Assembly (NCBI RefSeq): GCF_035083965.1
Contig: NC_089727.1
Location: forward strand, 2,361,501-2,425,500
Length of the DNA stretch: 64,000 bases
Reading direction: 5' to 3'
Origin: Branchiostoma lanceolatum
Taxonomy: Eukaryota > Chordata > Leptocardii > Amphioxiformes > Branchiostomatidae
Notes under the pieces: model-generated
Databases searched by the model: none
Told to the model about the DNA's origin: nothing
What the model saw: the letters and a program-made list of their open reading frames with translations, nothing else
Shown: piece by piece, positions 1 to 10,011 of the stretch
Layout of the letters: each line of letters opens with the position of its first letter
Position numbering within the stretch: the first letter of the stretch is position 1
Made by a program: the position numbers and the translations under genes

Positions 1-875
1 TCTTGAAAGTCTTTGGAATTTAAAAGTCTGGACTCTAGAGTACAGAAAGCGGAGACATATTCTGCTACCAACAGGACATGTTAGGTAAGCCTCCCCACGT
101 CAAAACTTTTTAGACCTTAATCTCTTTGCTCACAAGGTTTGGCTTTCAATATCAAGGCTTAGGGAGTCAGACAATTGCAGCGGTTACGGGGAAGACGTTA
201 AATCATAGCCTAAGCTACTACATGCCAAATATTCTGAGCAGTCCCGATGTTTAAGGCGGGAAAGGGTTCAACCAGTTTCCCGCCTTTTGGCACTGTGTAA
301 GGGAATAGAGTGCCCAGTAGACGACAGGTGTCTTTCATGTGGAATAGACTTACTTATGTGGCAGCTTGTAAAAAAGCTTACCACGCATAGTGATAAATGT
401 ACGCATTGGCGGCATTGGCATCTTGGAGAGGCAGAGTCGATTTTCTCACCAAGTCTTAGCACAACCAAACTTTCTTTTCATGTCCTCAAACGATGTTGCG
501 TTGTCGATTTTGCTTTTTGTTTCTTTTGGACACGATAGCTAAAAAAATTAGATTTATATGATCTTACCCGATAGACAAGCCCTCTTGAAAAGAATATGAA
601 TCTGTTTTTAGAACTATCTTCGTTATTCTTCAAATGGATTCTTCATTTCACAACTTGTTGAATCAGAGATTAACTCCTCTCAAGGCTCTCAGTATGCTGT
701 GTGATTTTTTTTTTAAATCCCGTTGATGTACTTGAGAATATTCATGACTATACCTATATATGTACAGTTTACATGTTTTATGGGGAACATCATTTCAGTG
801 GTTCACTGTTATAAGGAGATCTATATTTTCAGTTGTATAACAGTTAAGTGCATCACTCCTTTTGATGTATAGAAA
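1..875. other. 5' flank of the LRR-Ig gene, no gene recognised
   Basis: I see no convincing coding sequence here. A short open stretch on the + strand near 287-538 is cysteine-rich but matches no family I know. The sequence just before the ATG at 876 ends in TTTTGATGTATAG, which resembles a splice acceptor, so the 5' UTR may continue in an exon upstream of the window. Confidence 0.6.
253..286. promoter_or_regulatory. Inverted pair of E2F-like sites
   Basis: AAGGCGGGAAA (253-263) and TTTCCCGCCTT (276-286) form a perfect 11-bp inverted repeat with a 12-bp spacer. Each arm contains TTTCCCGC, which fits the E2F consensus TTTSSCGC. It lies about 600 bp upstream of the receptor ATG. Regulatory use is inference. 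Confidence 0.35.
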
Positions 876-3569
876 ATGGCAAACAAGCTGAAGACCCTCC
901 TGGTTATTCTACTCATCTGCCTGAGGGAACCTGGTCAAAGTGCAGCCTGCAGCAGCAGCTGTTCATCACGCTGTGACTGTAGCCGCAGAGGCCTCAGCAG
1001 TGTTCCTCAGGACCTGCCTACAAACATCACTCAACTTAACTTGCAACGCAATTCCATCACAGGCTTGGGTCGGTCTGACGTCTCAAAGTACATAAAGTTG
1101 ACAGAGTTGCGGATGCTAGCAAACAAGTTAACTTACATTCAGCCTGGTACATTTTCAGGTCTATCACAGCTCCAAACGTTGTCCCTATCCCTAACCCAGA
1201 TAACTAAGATTGACCCCGGTACATTTACCAACCTACCGGAGCTCTTTCGCTTGGACCTGTATTACAATAAGCTAACTGACATCCTTCCAGGTATATTCAC
1301 AAATCTAACCAAGCTCAGCGAGTTGTTGCTGGACAACAACAAGATAACTCACATTAGGTCTGGCACATTCTCAGATTTGCCTGAACTCAAAACTTTGCAA
1401 CTGTCCTTTAATCAAATACGAGGTATTCAACCTGGGGCATTCTCAAACCTACCCAGTCTTGAAAGCATACGCCTAAGAAATAACCTTCTAACTAATATTG
1501 ATCCTGGTGCAATCTCAAATTTGCCCAAGCTTGGAAAGGTTGGACTGTTTGGAAACCCCTGGCAATGTGACTGTAGAATGGCGCCTCCCAGGAAACTGTA
1601 CGACTGGCTCAAATTAGATGAAAAAGCTACTTGTCAAGAACCTAGCAACCTCCATGGGAAAATAATTGCCTATATAAACCCCGAAGATCTAATCTGTGAA
1701 AGCCCAAAGATTGTGAGTTTTAAAGAGAACAAAGGTGGCACATTGGTGCAGGGAGAAACTCTCCAGTTGGTATGTGAAGCTACAGGTATACCTAAACCAG
1801 ATATCACAGTTACCCTCCCATCTGGACTGAATGCTACTGCTGAGTCAGGAGGGAGGGTGACAATGGGAGTGAATAGTACCATCGCCATAACTAATGTTAC
1901 TGCAGCAGATGCTGGGCAGTACATCTGTATTGCAGAAAATCCTGATGGCACTGCATCTGACAAACTGTTTGTTGAGGTAAACAACAAAACATCAGGCGTA
2001 TACAATGGCGCTGCGAATATGTCTGATGTCATAGCTCCAACATCTAACTCAAAGTCTGATGGTATGATGTTCAAAAAGCCTCCACAACACATCACAGTCA
2101 CCCTACCATCTGGCCTTGATGCAACTTCTGAGTCAGGAGGGAGGGTGACTGTGGGAGTGAATGGTACCATTATCATAACGAATGTTACTGCATCAGATGC
2201 TGGTCTGCACACATGTACTGGATTAAATACTGAAGGTTCTACATCAACAACACTGTTTGTTGATGTGGAAATGACAAAATCGGTTCGGTTCCCATTTACT
2301 CCATCTCCAAAGTCAACATCTTCAGTGGGAAATGCAGTAAGCAAGATTCACATCTATATTGGTGTTGGTATATTCGCTGTGTTTTTCTTTATTTCTTCTC
2401 TTGCATTTGCACTTTGTTACTTGCGAAGAACCCATCTAAACCCAGCACCTGCATCAGTAGGTGCACTGGCATCTGTGCAAGTCCACCAGACGTTGCAAAT
2501 TAACGTGGTTCATGATGATGGTGCCGGGCAGCAAACACATTTTGACGAAGAATATGAAGATAAAGAAGCTACTACATCCAAGTCTCTCTATGAGAATGAT
2601 ACTGAGGATATAGTAGCCGCAACTCATCAGTCTCACTATGAGAATGATAACGAGGAGGAGGCAGTAGTGTCTGATACCTCTCAGCCTGTCTATGGGAATG
2701 ATAACGAGGAAGGAAAAATAGCCGCTACATCTCAGTCTGTCTATGAGAATGATAACGAGGAGGAAGTACTAACCGCTTCTTCTCAGTCTATCTATGAGAA
2801 TGATAACGAGGAGGAAATAGTAGCCGCTACTTCTCAGTCTATCTATGAGAATGATAACGAGGAGGAAATAGTAGCTGCTACTTCTCAGTCTATCTATGAG
2901 AATGATAACGAGGAGGAAGTACTAACCGCTACTTCTCAGTCTGTCTATGGGAATGATAAGGAGGAGGAAGTACTAACCGCTACTTCTCAGTCTATCTATG
3001 AGAATGATAACGAGGAGGAAATAGTAGCCGCTACTTCTCAGTCTGTCTATGGGAATGATAACGAGGAGGAAGTACTAACCGCTACTTCTCAGTCTATCTA
3101 TGAGAATGATAACGAGGAGGAAATAGTAGCTGCTACTTCTCAGTCGGTCTATGAGAATGATAACGAGGACGAGGTAGTAGCTGCTACTTCTGAATCTGTC
3201 TATGAGAATGATAACGAGGAGGAAATAGTAGCCGCTATTTCTCAGTCTGTCTATAAGAGAGACGATGAGGAGGAAGAAATGTGTGATACTTCTCAGGTTA
3301 TTCACGAGAATAACAATGAGGAAGAAGCAGTATCACATGACTCTTCTCAGCTCATCTCTGATAATGACGATGATGAAGCAGAATCTGCTGCTTCTCAAGT
3401 CGTCAATGAGAACGACAACGAGGAGGGAGTAGCATCTGCTGCATCTCGTGCCATCTATGACAATGAAGATGAAAAGTCGAGTACTTGTCATTTGTTGTAC
3501 AGAAACAACAGTAAAAAGGCAGAATCTGCCTCTTACGTCATCAATGAGAAAGACGACACGGGGGAGTAG
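876..3569 (+). CDS. LRR-Ig transmembrane receptor with tyrosine-repeat tail
   Basis: Single-exon gene, 897 residues. Signal peptide about 1-23. LRRNT with Cys25, 29, 33 and 35. Seven 24-residue leucine-rich repeats (about 51-219) of the xLxxLxLxxNxI type, then an LRRCT cap (Cys231, 233, 253, 274). One complete Ig-like domain (about 284-369, Cys300 and Cys351) is followed by a half Ig copy (about 404-464) with only Cys447. Transmembrane segment about 491-516 followed by RR. The 380-residue acidic tail consists mainly of 17-residue repeats with YEND cores, giving 15 YxN motifs. The architecture resembles amphioxus LRRIG immune or adhesion receptors and vertebrate LRR-Ig proteins such as LINGO or AMIGO, but the tail is unlike those. 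NxS/T sites are frequent in the ectodomain. Ligand and signalling are unknown. The stop appears to follow a frameshift relative to the internal repeat, so the original tail was probably longer. Confidence 0.9.
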   Translation: MANKLKTLLVILLICLREPGQSAACSSSCSSRCDCSRRGLSSVPQDLPTNITQLNLQRNSITGLGRSDVSKYIKLTELRMLANKLTYIQPGTFSGLSQLQTLSLSLTQITKIDPGTFTNLPELFRLDLYYNKLTDILPGIFTNLTKLSELLLDNNKITHIRSGTFSDLPELKTLQLSFNQIRGIQPGAFSNLPSLESIRLRNNLLTNIDPGAISNLPKLGKVGLFGNPWQCDCRMAPPRKLYDWLKLDEKATCQEPSNLHGKIIAYINPEDLICESPKIVSFKENKGGTLVQGETLQLVCEATGIPKPDITVTLPSGLNATAESGGRVTMGVNSTIAITNVTAADAGQYICIAENPDGTASDKLFVEVNNKTSGVYNGAANMSDVIAPTSNSKSDGMMFKKPPQHITVTLPSGLDATSESGGRVTVGVNGTIIITNVTASDAGLHTCTGLNTEGSTSTTLFVDVEMTKSVRFPFTPSPKSTSSVGNAVSKIHIYIGVGIFAVFFFISSLAFALCYLRRTHLNPAPASVGALASVQVHQTLQINVVHDDGAGQQTHFDEEYEDKEATTSKSLYENDTEDIVAATHQSHYENDNEEEAVVSDTSQPVYGNDNEEGKIAATSQSVYENDNEEEVLTASSQSIYENDNEEEIVAATSQSIYENDNEEEIVAATSQSIYENDNEEEVLTATSQSVYGNDKEEEVLTATSQSIYENDNEEEIVAATSQSVYGNDNEEEVLTATSQSIYENDNEEEIVAATSQSVYENDNEDEVVAATSESVYENDNEEEIVAAISQSVYKRDDEEEEMCDTSQVIHENNNEEEAVSHDSSQLISDNDDDEAESAASQVVNENDNEEGVASAASRAIYDNEDEKSSTCHLLYRNNSKKAESASYVINEKDDTGE
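2586..3281 (+). repeat. 51-bp coding minisatellite in the receptor tail
   Basis: About thirteen units of 51 bp (17 residues), consensus SQSIYENDNEEEIVAAT, in frame with the receptor. Central units (about 2780-3240) are nearly identical at DNA level, with two alternating variants ending EEEIVAAT and EEEVLTAT. Outer units are degenerate. The alternation suggests expansion of a two-unit block, and copy number is likely variable between alleles. Confidence 0.9.
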
Positions 3570-3767
3570 CGTCTTCTGACAGTGACGGTGGAAACGCGGG
3601 GTCAAGTACTTGACTTGTCAGATCATTTATGGGAATGTCAAACAATCTTTGAGAACAACGATTTAAAAACAAGTACTATTGATACCACTGGGGGCCAATA
3701 TGAAACATTATATGCTAAAACTGATGGAGGCAGATTCACATCAATCTTTCAAACGAGCAACACATGA
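3570..3767 (+). other. In-frame open extension after the receptor stop
   Basis: After TAG at 3567-3569 the same frame stays open for 65 codons before TGA. It contains IFENND, resembling the YEND repeat core, and tyrosine motifs QYETLYAK. Aligning 3546-3570 with the internal repeat at about 3408-3430 suggests one missing base just before the TAG. The shifted frame reads GVASSDSDGG and then stops, so two compensating shifts or stop readthrough would be needed to reach this tail. It is probably a former C-terminus or an allelic isoform. Confidence 0.5.
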
Positions 3768-3817
3768 ACCCCAAATGTTACAAGAGCTCGAAGACCTCAA
3801 ATCTCCATGAAATATAT

Positions 3818-4084
3818 ATTATGCAAATTAGGCCTACATTTGCATAATCTATATTCAACTATGTTCACTGACACATGCCTTCGAAATGCCAAGTATGACA
3901 TCCCGGTTATCTACCAATATGGAATTACAGTATTTTCTTGTTAATCATGCAAATAAGGTCTTCATTTGCATAACTTTTATCTATCAATGTCCCTTTATTT
4001 CTCAGTTACAACATATGTTGCATTTTTAACTGTCGTGCCATTGAACGGAGTGGGTTTATAAAATGCCCCCTTAATTATGCAAAT
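3818..4084. promoter_or_regulatory. Paired POU-octamer motifs
   Basis: ATTATGCAAAT (3818-3828) and ATTTGCATAAT (3838-3848) form a perfect 11-bp inverted repeat. A second pair, ATGCAAAT (3947-3954) and ATTTGCAT (3964-3971), has the same 9-bp spacing, and a fifth ATGCAAAT is at 4077-4084. These are octamer motifs. They may be part of a dispersed repeat rather than a regulatory element. Confidence 0.4.
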
Positions 4085-4139
4085 TAGATATGATGGCGAT
4101 TTGTATTATCACCATTTCAAGTAACACTTAAGCTATCCA

Positions 4140-4346
4140 CATAATAGAAACAATTGACCTTGACCTTTCTCCTCCGAACACCTACTCCAGTACCAAATAT
4201 CATTACAATCAATCTACACATTCTTCAGTTATGCTGACTTTAAGCATCCGGTGACACACACACATACACGCACGCAAACACACACGCAAACACACTCAAA
4301 ACAATATCCCCATGAAAAAGTCTTTTTTCATGGAGGTAAAATTAAA
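4140..4346. repeat. Dispersed repeat with CA tract in the receptor 3' UTR
   Basis: A TTGACCTTGACC start, a phrase resembling 'accaaatatcattacaatc', a CA-rich tract (4253-4300) and an end at TTTTTTCATGGAGGTAAAA match the layout of widely dispersed metazoan repeats ending in a GGAGGTAA-like tail. Family assignment is from memory and not certain. Confidence 0.4.
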
Positions 4347-4444
4347 ACTGAAACAATGTCTTACTTTATGCGGCACAAGTATATTCTAATTTTTAATACA
4401 ATTTGATCATCAAATCTCAGAACAAAGGAATCAACTTGTGGCAT

Positions 4445-4450
4445 AATAAA
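4445..4450 (+). terminator. Candidate polyadenylation signal of the receptor gene
   Basis: AATAAA, 876 nt after the stop. It is the first canonical signal downstream on the + strand that I noticed. Another AATAAA lies near 5024. Confidence 0.35.
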
Positions 4451-5529
4451 ATGATCTGTACATAGAGTTCATTTTGTAGGCATTTCAGTAAAGAAACATG
4501 GGTTTATTCCGTGGACGTATGTGTGAGTATGGTAAAGAAGTATAAAGTTTTGACTGTTGGGAAATCTGATGCAAATGTGAATCAGCATCGATTATTGATA
4601 TGGATTATCCTTCCCTTTCTCTTGTGTGGATATTATAAATTTATATTGTAACAAAAAGTATTTTCACTTGGAATATTCAGTGATGTTTGTTGTTCCCTTA
4701 ACATTAGATTGCTCTGGACAAGAGTTGTGATGCAAAGTTCTTTGTTATTCAGCTATATGGTAGCATTGATGTATTCGAAGAGCTTTAGTGAATTTAATAT
4801 CAGTACGTTCATACTATTGTATATTACATGAATGTGTCTCTTCTGTGCCTACAACATTTGCGTATTTCGTACCCAAAACTACGGTGTTCAAAAGGTCACT
4901 ACTTTAGGGTTGAAAGCATGTAAGGGGCTTTTCGTCTCTATTTCAAACGAAAACTTGCAAAGTATTTCCCTATTCTTGTCGTAGTGATATTGTATGTAGC
5001 TGGACCACCGTCACTTACTATTGAAATAAAACAATCGTGCACACTATCAGTGTTTCTGGTCCTGCTTTCTGTCTCGGAGACAAAAAAGTGCAACTGTCAA
5101 ACATGTGAAAGCTATGCCCAATTGCCAGCAAACATTGCTTGTAACGCATGTAAAATAAGCTGCTAAGGGGTACACACCTATACCTCGCAACAATGAAGGT
5201 CATGGCATCTCCATCAATAAAGGTTATTGATAGATTGACCAAAAGTTTTAAAAGAAACCAGAAGGTCCAATGCAGTACGAAGAGAAAACACTAGGAGGCA
5301 CACAACCGCCCGGCGCCACCATGTATACAAGACCTACCCACATACCGAATAACATCACCATCAACTAACAGAAAGTTGGTGAAACACTTGCGCACACACA
5401 CATAAGCATACACACATATGTGATCAAACACGTTGTTATTGGTTAATGTAGCCCTGCATAGGATCCAATGCCAGGTGCCCAGAATGCCGGATCCCCTGAT
5501 AACATTAGAGTTCACAGTAAGAAGGGCAC
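4451..5529. other. Intergenic spacer, nothing recognised
   Basis: AT-rich sequence between the convergent receptor gene and SDR copy A. No gene, RNA or clear element seen. Confidence 0.5.
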
Positions 5530-8500
5530 TCAAATATCAAAGTTGATGAAGTAGGTATCGACGAAGGAAGGAACTATGGCCCTGAGTTTCGTCAGAGTCC
5601 AGCACATGGACGCCGGGATATAGACCTCGCGGGCTCCGGTCGCCCCGCCCCGGATGATGGCCCGGGCTGTCTCGTCAACAGGGACCGACATCTTCAGCAT
5701 CTCTCGTCCCTTCTCCGTTTTCTGGAAGACATTGTGTGTTTTTTCACATGTAGGCCTATGAAGAAGAACTTTATTTGCACGACAATTGTATCTGGTACAA
5801 TGTATGACAACGTACTCACATGAAAGTCGAGCTATTGCTAATATTTAACAAATACTAAGAACTAGTCTAAGCTATGACTAACAGTAGAAATAATCTACAG
5901 AATAATGTACATGCTAATGCTCTAAAACAGTATGTGTGATGTGTATATTCGTTATTTGTTCACTTTTTAGAATGTAACGAAACTCTGTCATTCAGGGTGA
6001 TTTTTCTCCCTGCTCATGTACGTCTGCACTTGGTGATAATAATGAATGATTAAGCTGCTTAGCATTATCGTGGCGTCTCTGATATGACGCAATATGACCC
6101 TCTTCTGCGTCATATTTACGTCATATTTAGGTCGTATTACGTCTTCGAAAAATGTTCTAAAAATGTTCTACGTTCGCAAAACACCAAGCAATCTACTTGT
6201 ACATTACAATCCAATCCAATTGCAATGCCTTGTATGCATATCAGTAAAATAAATCAGTGCCACTGAGGCAGGTCATTTCATTAAAATCATTCATTCATTC
6301 ATTTGATATGGCGTAATATGACTTTAATATGACGTGATATGACATATTGCTACGTCAGCTGTGGTGGTGGGTGGAGTTGTAAGAAAAAACTGGTTCACGG
6401 TTTAAACTGCGCATGCGCTATGTGATGCATTGTGGGTATCATGTCAAATTTGAAGGCCCCTTAGACATAAATGACGTTATATTACGTAATTCAGCAACTC
6501 ACACGAAGAGTCTAAGACTATGTCAGTACATACCTGCATAATTTTCTCCGCCGCGGGCGTTCTGATCATGCCGAGGATCGGCAGGGTGACGGACACGTCC
6601 TGCTGAGCCTTCATCAGTTCCACACGGAGGGAGCTGAAGAACCCGTCCAACGCGAACTTCACGGTTGCGCCCCAGGTCAGGTTAGGAAATGGAACCTTTC
6701 CTACAGGTACAAAGGTTCAAACAGAACTATCAAGGTTGGGAGATAAAAATGTCAAGTCGGAACCGTTTCTGAATTAGACGTTCACAAGACATCCAGCAAT
6801 ATGCTTTTACAATCAGGTGTAAAAAGATATAGACGCACAACACAATACTATCTCATTGTAATGTCAAGAACTAAGAGAAAAAGCCAAAGAACAGCAAATA
6901 GATAGCTGCGGGCTGAAACCTGAAGGAAAACATAGCCGGGGAAGACCCAAGACTACCTTGAAAAGTATAGTCTTGAAGGATAGGGGAAAATTCGGCTTAA
7001 AAACAACGGGGGAAATGTAACCAGAGCCGAAATGTCCGGAGGAGCACCATTTGCCGACCTATACAACACTGATGTTGTGGAAGGTCTAAGGTAAGGTAAT
7101 GTCTTGTATGCATATCTTTATGTCTTGCCCTTGTTCTGTATGTACTCTGCCCTCTTAGAAACCAACTCTTATCAGTGGAAAGAGCAGGAAAATCCACAGG
7201 AACGTTTGTGAAATATTACCAATGATGGCTGAGACAACAATGAGATGTCCTTTGCTCTCCTTCAGCAACGGCAATGCCAGGGAGGCCAGCCGGACGTAAC
7301 CAACCACATTGATGTTCAAGTAGTCTATGAAGAAGTCCATATCAGGGTCCTCGTCCCAAGACTTTGTCCCGAAGTATTCGTGAATGTTCTTCTTACTTGA
7401 TCCTTCGTGATTAAGAACTAGATAGTCAAGACGTCCTGAGAAAAGAGAGGAAGGGGCTGTTACTGAAAAAAAATTGATTTTAAGAAATACCTTCGATGAT
7501 GTGCCATCAACGTACCTTTCAATCGTAATATGTTATATAGAATCTCGCGCGTGTAAGGTGCATCTGCCTGTGTTTGTCTGCGTGTGCATGTGTGTGTGTG
7601 TGTGTGTGTGTATGTGTGTGTCTGTGTGTGTCTGTGTGAGAGTGTGTGTTTGTATGTGTGCGAGTGTGTGTGGGGGGGGGGTCTGTATTTGCGTATGTCT
7701 TTGTGTATTTATCTCTCAAATGATCTTCTGTCTTATTCAAGAATCCTTCGATAGACATATTTCGGCTACGCGCTTTTCATCAAATCACTTTTGGAATGCA
7801 TCTTGTTTGGCCCTACCGAATTTCTCCCTGGCTGTTTGAATGGTTCTCTCACAGTCCTCCGCCTTCCCCATGTCCCCGGCCACGTAGTGCGCCTCCTGGG
7901 CACCCAGAGACTTCGCCTTCGCTACGACCTGAAGGAAGCAACATTGTCAGTCAACCTTTACAGTTGAGTCGGATCGTCTAATGCAACACTGTCACAAGAC
8001 TCTAAGAATAAGACGTGACAAGCCAAGTGCCTGCTTTGGGGGTATTCACACAAGACGCAACCATCAAAAGTCGCTCTTTTTTTCACGAATGCCTTCTCAC
8101 CTCCTTCAGTCTGTTCTCCCTCCTGGCTGTGATGAGGATTTTTGCTCCCAGCCGGGCGTACTGGTACGCCATCTCTTCGCCGATACCGGTACTGCAGCCT
8201 GTGATGACGACTGTTGCGCCGCGTATCATCTCTGGAAAGAACAGACGTCGTTTTCTCTATGCTGTATTTCTCCTTTCCTTTACACAATTAACATTCAGTA
8301 CGATTGTTAGATATACTAATGGACACTGCAACTATGTGTGCTATGCGACGTGCTGCTTAACTAAGGGTTTGAAATTAATAGTAGCTTGCGCAGGATATTA
8401 TTTTGAATTGGGAACATGATCAGTGAGTATCCTACGTAAAAAAGGGTCAAGGTTCAACGTACGAAATGTCACTTTCAATGATCCAAATTATCTAGGTTTG

Positions 8501-8763
8501 TCCAGAAAGAAAGTATACCAAAGATCGCACTGGGACAACGCCTTGCAACAACTTGCAACATTATGAATGTAATGTAGGTCAGATCTACAATGATACATGC
8601 AGATCAGGTCGTCGGGAACAAGAGGTCATCGGTCACCCGGTTACGTATCGAATACAGAATCTAGTTGAATCTTACCTGGATCGAAGCCATCATAGTTCCA
8701 GTAGACCCCGATCCCAACCGCGGCCAACACTACCATAAGACTGGCCCACGCCAGACGAGACAT
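5530..8763 (-). CDS. SDR copy A, 11-beta-HSD1-like, catalytic Ser and Tyr replaced
   Basis: Six exons on the minus strand: 8676-8763, 8101-8231, 7817-7928, 7220-7435, 6534-6700 and 5530-5721, all with GT-AG borders, giving an uninterrupted 301-residue protein. The N-terminal membrane anchor is about residues 4-22, with Arg3 before it. By analogy with HSD11B1 the catalytic domain would face the ER lumen. The NADP-binding motif TGCSTGIG is at 40-47, and TARR suggests NADP(H). The active-site Asn in YLNIN is kept. The Ser position (VVSAIIG, residue 180) is Ala and the Tyr of YxxxK is Gly193 (WGATVK), with Lys197 kept. The KFALDGFFSS segment is typical of the HSD11B1 family. Reading frame, splice sites and length are intact, so this looks like an expressed protein without classical SDR chemistry rather than a pseudogene. 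A steroid or retinoid ligand is only an inference from the family. Confidence 0.88.
5761..5812 (-). mobile_element. LINE 3' tail fragment in SDR-A intron 5
   Basis: GAAGAACTTTATTTGCACGA and the following bases match, in reverse orientation, the 3' tail at 10670-10720 and the copies near 30825 and 47056. It is a 5'-truncated retroelement end. Confidence 0.5.
7577..7680. repeat. TG microsatellite in SDR-A intron 3
   Basis: An imperfect TG tract, interrupted by TCTG and CGAG units and ending in a run of nine or more G. It lies in the intron between exons 3 and 4 of SDR-A, antisense to the gene. Confidence 0.9.
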
Positions 8764-8858
8764 TATGTGATACAGAGGCGGGTATTGTGGTACGGTACAG
8801 ACTACTAGTAGCACGGTAGGGTCGAGGGTTAAAGGTCACCAGGGGTCATACAGAGGAG

Positions 8859-8887
8859 CACTTCCGCGTTTATCTCGTTCCCAGGAT
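8859..8887 (-). promoter_or_regulatory. Conserved upstream element of SDR-A with ETS-like site
   Basis: CACTTCCGCG followed by TCTCGTTCCCAGGATC (with a small insertion) about 96 nt before the ATG. The same block lies 91 nt before SDR-B and 97 nt before SDR-C. On the gene strand it reads CGCGGAAGTG, an ETS-like core. Conserved spacing suggests a proximal promoter or transcribed leader. Confidence 0.45.
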
Positions 8888-8939
8888 CGTAGTAACTTTT
8901 AACCGTGGGACTTCGCGTGCTAGTAAAATTGCATTGTGC

Positions 8940-9980
8940 AATAGAATTTCTCCATATTCGGCACTACGGTCATTAAGTATGTTATAACTTGACTCCACTG
9001 CATTCGGTACAATTGCTGAGTATACTGATGAAATTGCACTGTATTTAATGACATTTCTAAGAATACAATCCCACTGTATTGTTAAGTATGCTAATGAAAG
9101 TCCACTGTATTCGGTACAATTGTTAAGTACGCTGATAAAATTGCACTGTCACTTAATATGAATTTAGTTCGGTCGCGTATAATCTAATTTGTCTTCAGAA
9201 ACTCAACGTTTGTAACGTTACATCTAATCACAAACCTATGTTACCTCTTATAACTGTTATGTCAGCACCACTCTCTCCGTGTTTCTTCGATTTGCGGCAT
9301 CGGATGGTCTCATTCTTCTTCTTGTAGGTTGGTCATGTTTGTACATTATTTGTCTTCTACGTTGTACATTCTGTTCAGTGGTGCTGTTATTGATGTAAGC
9401 GTATCACTTGAGTAAGGCACTACTGCATGTGTATCTAACTATGTTTTAAGATCCTAAAGAGAAATGCATGATAGAGAATCTGCAATGCTCGTAATTTAGT
9501 TGAAAGTGTCAGCCTTTTTAGCTTTAGTGCGCCGCTTTGGTAACGCGGGAAGCAATGAAGAGAGCGTTAAGGTCGTCCTATAGCCTTTTTGAGGCCATAG
9601 GGGCAGTGGGTTGCTATCCAGTGTCTAGGGCGCGGTATTGGCAAGCAGAGACCAACCCCTCTTTCCCACCGCCGTTTACCTCCCCAACCAAAGTCTGATA
9701 CCGATTTGCATACCTGGGTGGAGTGAGGAATGCCGTGTGAAGTGCTTTTCCCAGGAAGCGACAGGAATCGAACCCGTGACCTCAGGCTTAATCTCGTGTT
9801 CGCTAGACTAGCCACTCGGCCACAACAGAGCGTACTGACGCCAAAAAGGCTAAAAGGAAACGACCGAGAGCGCGTACTAAGATAACATGGCTGGCATGAG
9901 AAGCAACCGAGAGAGCGTATTACAGCTAAATAGGCTAGCATCCGGGCTGTTGAAAGTGCTTCGGGGGAATCAGCATTTAA
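8940..9980. repeat. Segmental duplication also found at about 15690-16077
   Basis: The run GATGAAATTGCACTGTATTT with its flanks, the CATTCGGTACAAT phrases, and the later GTGCTTCGGGGGAATCAGCATTT stretch all recur in order near 15710-16077 beside the SDR exon-2 relic. The block therefore travelled with a piece of an SDR copy. The first copy carries an extra SINE at 9572-9832. Confidence 0.7.
9572..9832 (-). mobile_element. tRNA-derived SINE
   Basis: On the minus strand it has a pol III A box (GGCCGAGTGGCTAG) and B box (GGTTCGATTCC), then a tail with 'cctgggaaaagcactt', 'ctcactccacccagg' and 'ggtggg'. The same tail follows the tRNA-like heads at 43095 and 45552, so it is one SINE family. There is no cloverleaf acceptor stem, so it is not a tRNA gene. 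Confidence 0.8.
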
Positions 9981-10011
9981 ACCTACATTTTCATAGACGA
10001 GAAGTTGCAAT

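Noticed and set aside
1670-2344. 224-codon antisense open frame
   Set aside because: Antisense shadow of the Ig-coding part of the receptor gene.
7474-7839. Cys/Val-rich open frame on the + strand
   Set aside because: Translation of a TG microsatellite inside SDR-A intron 3.
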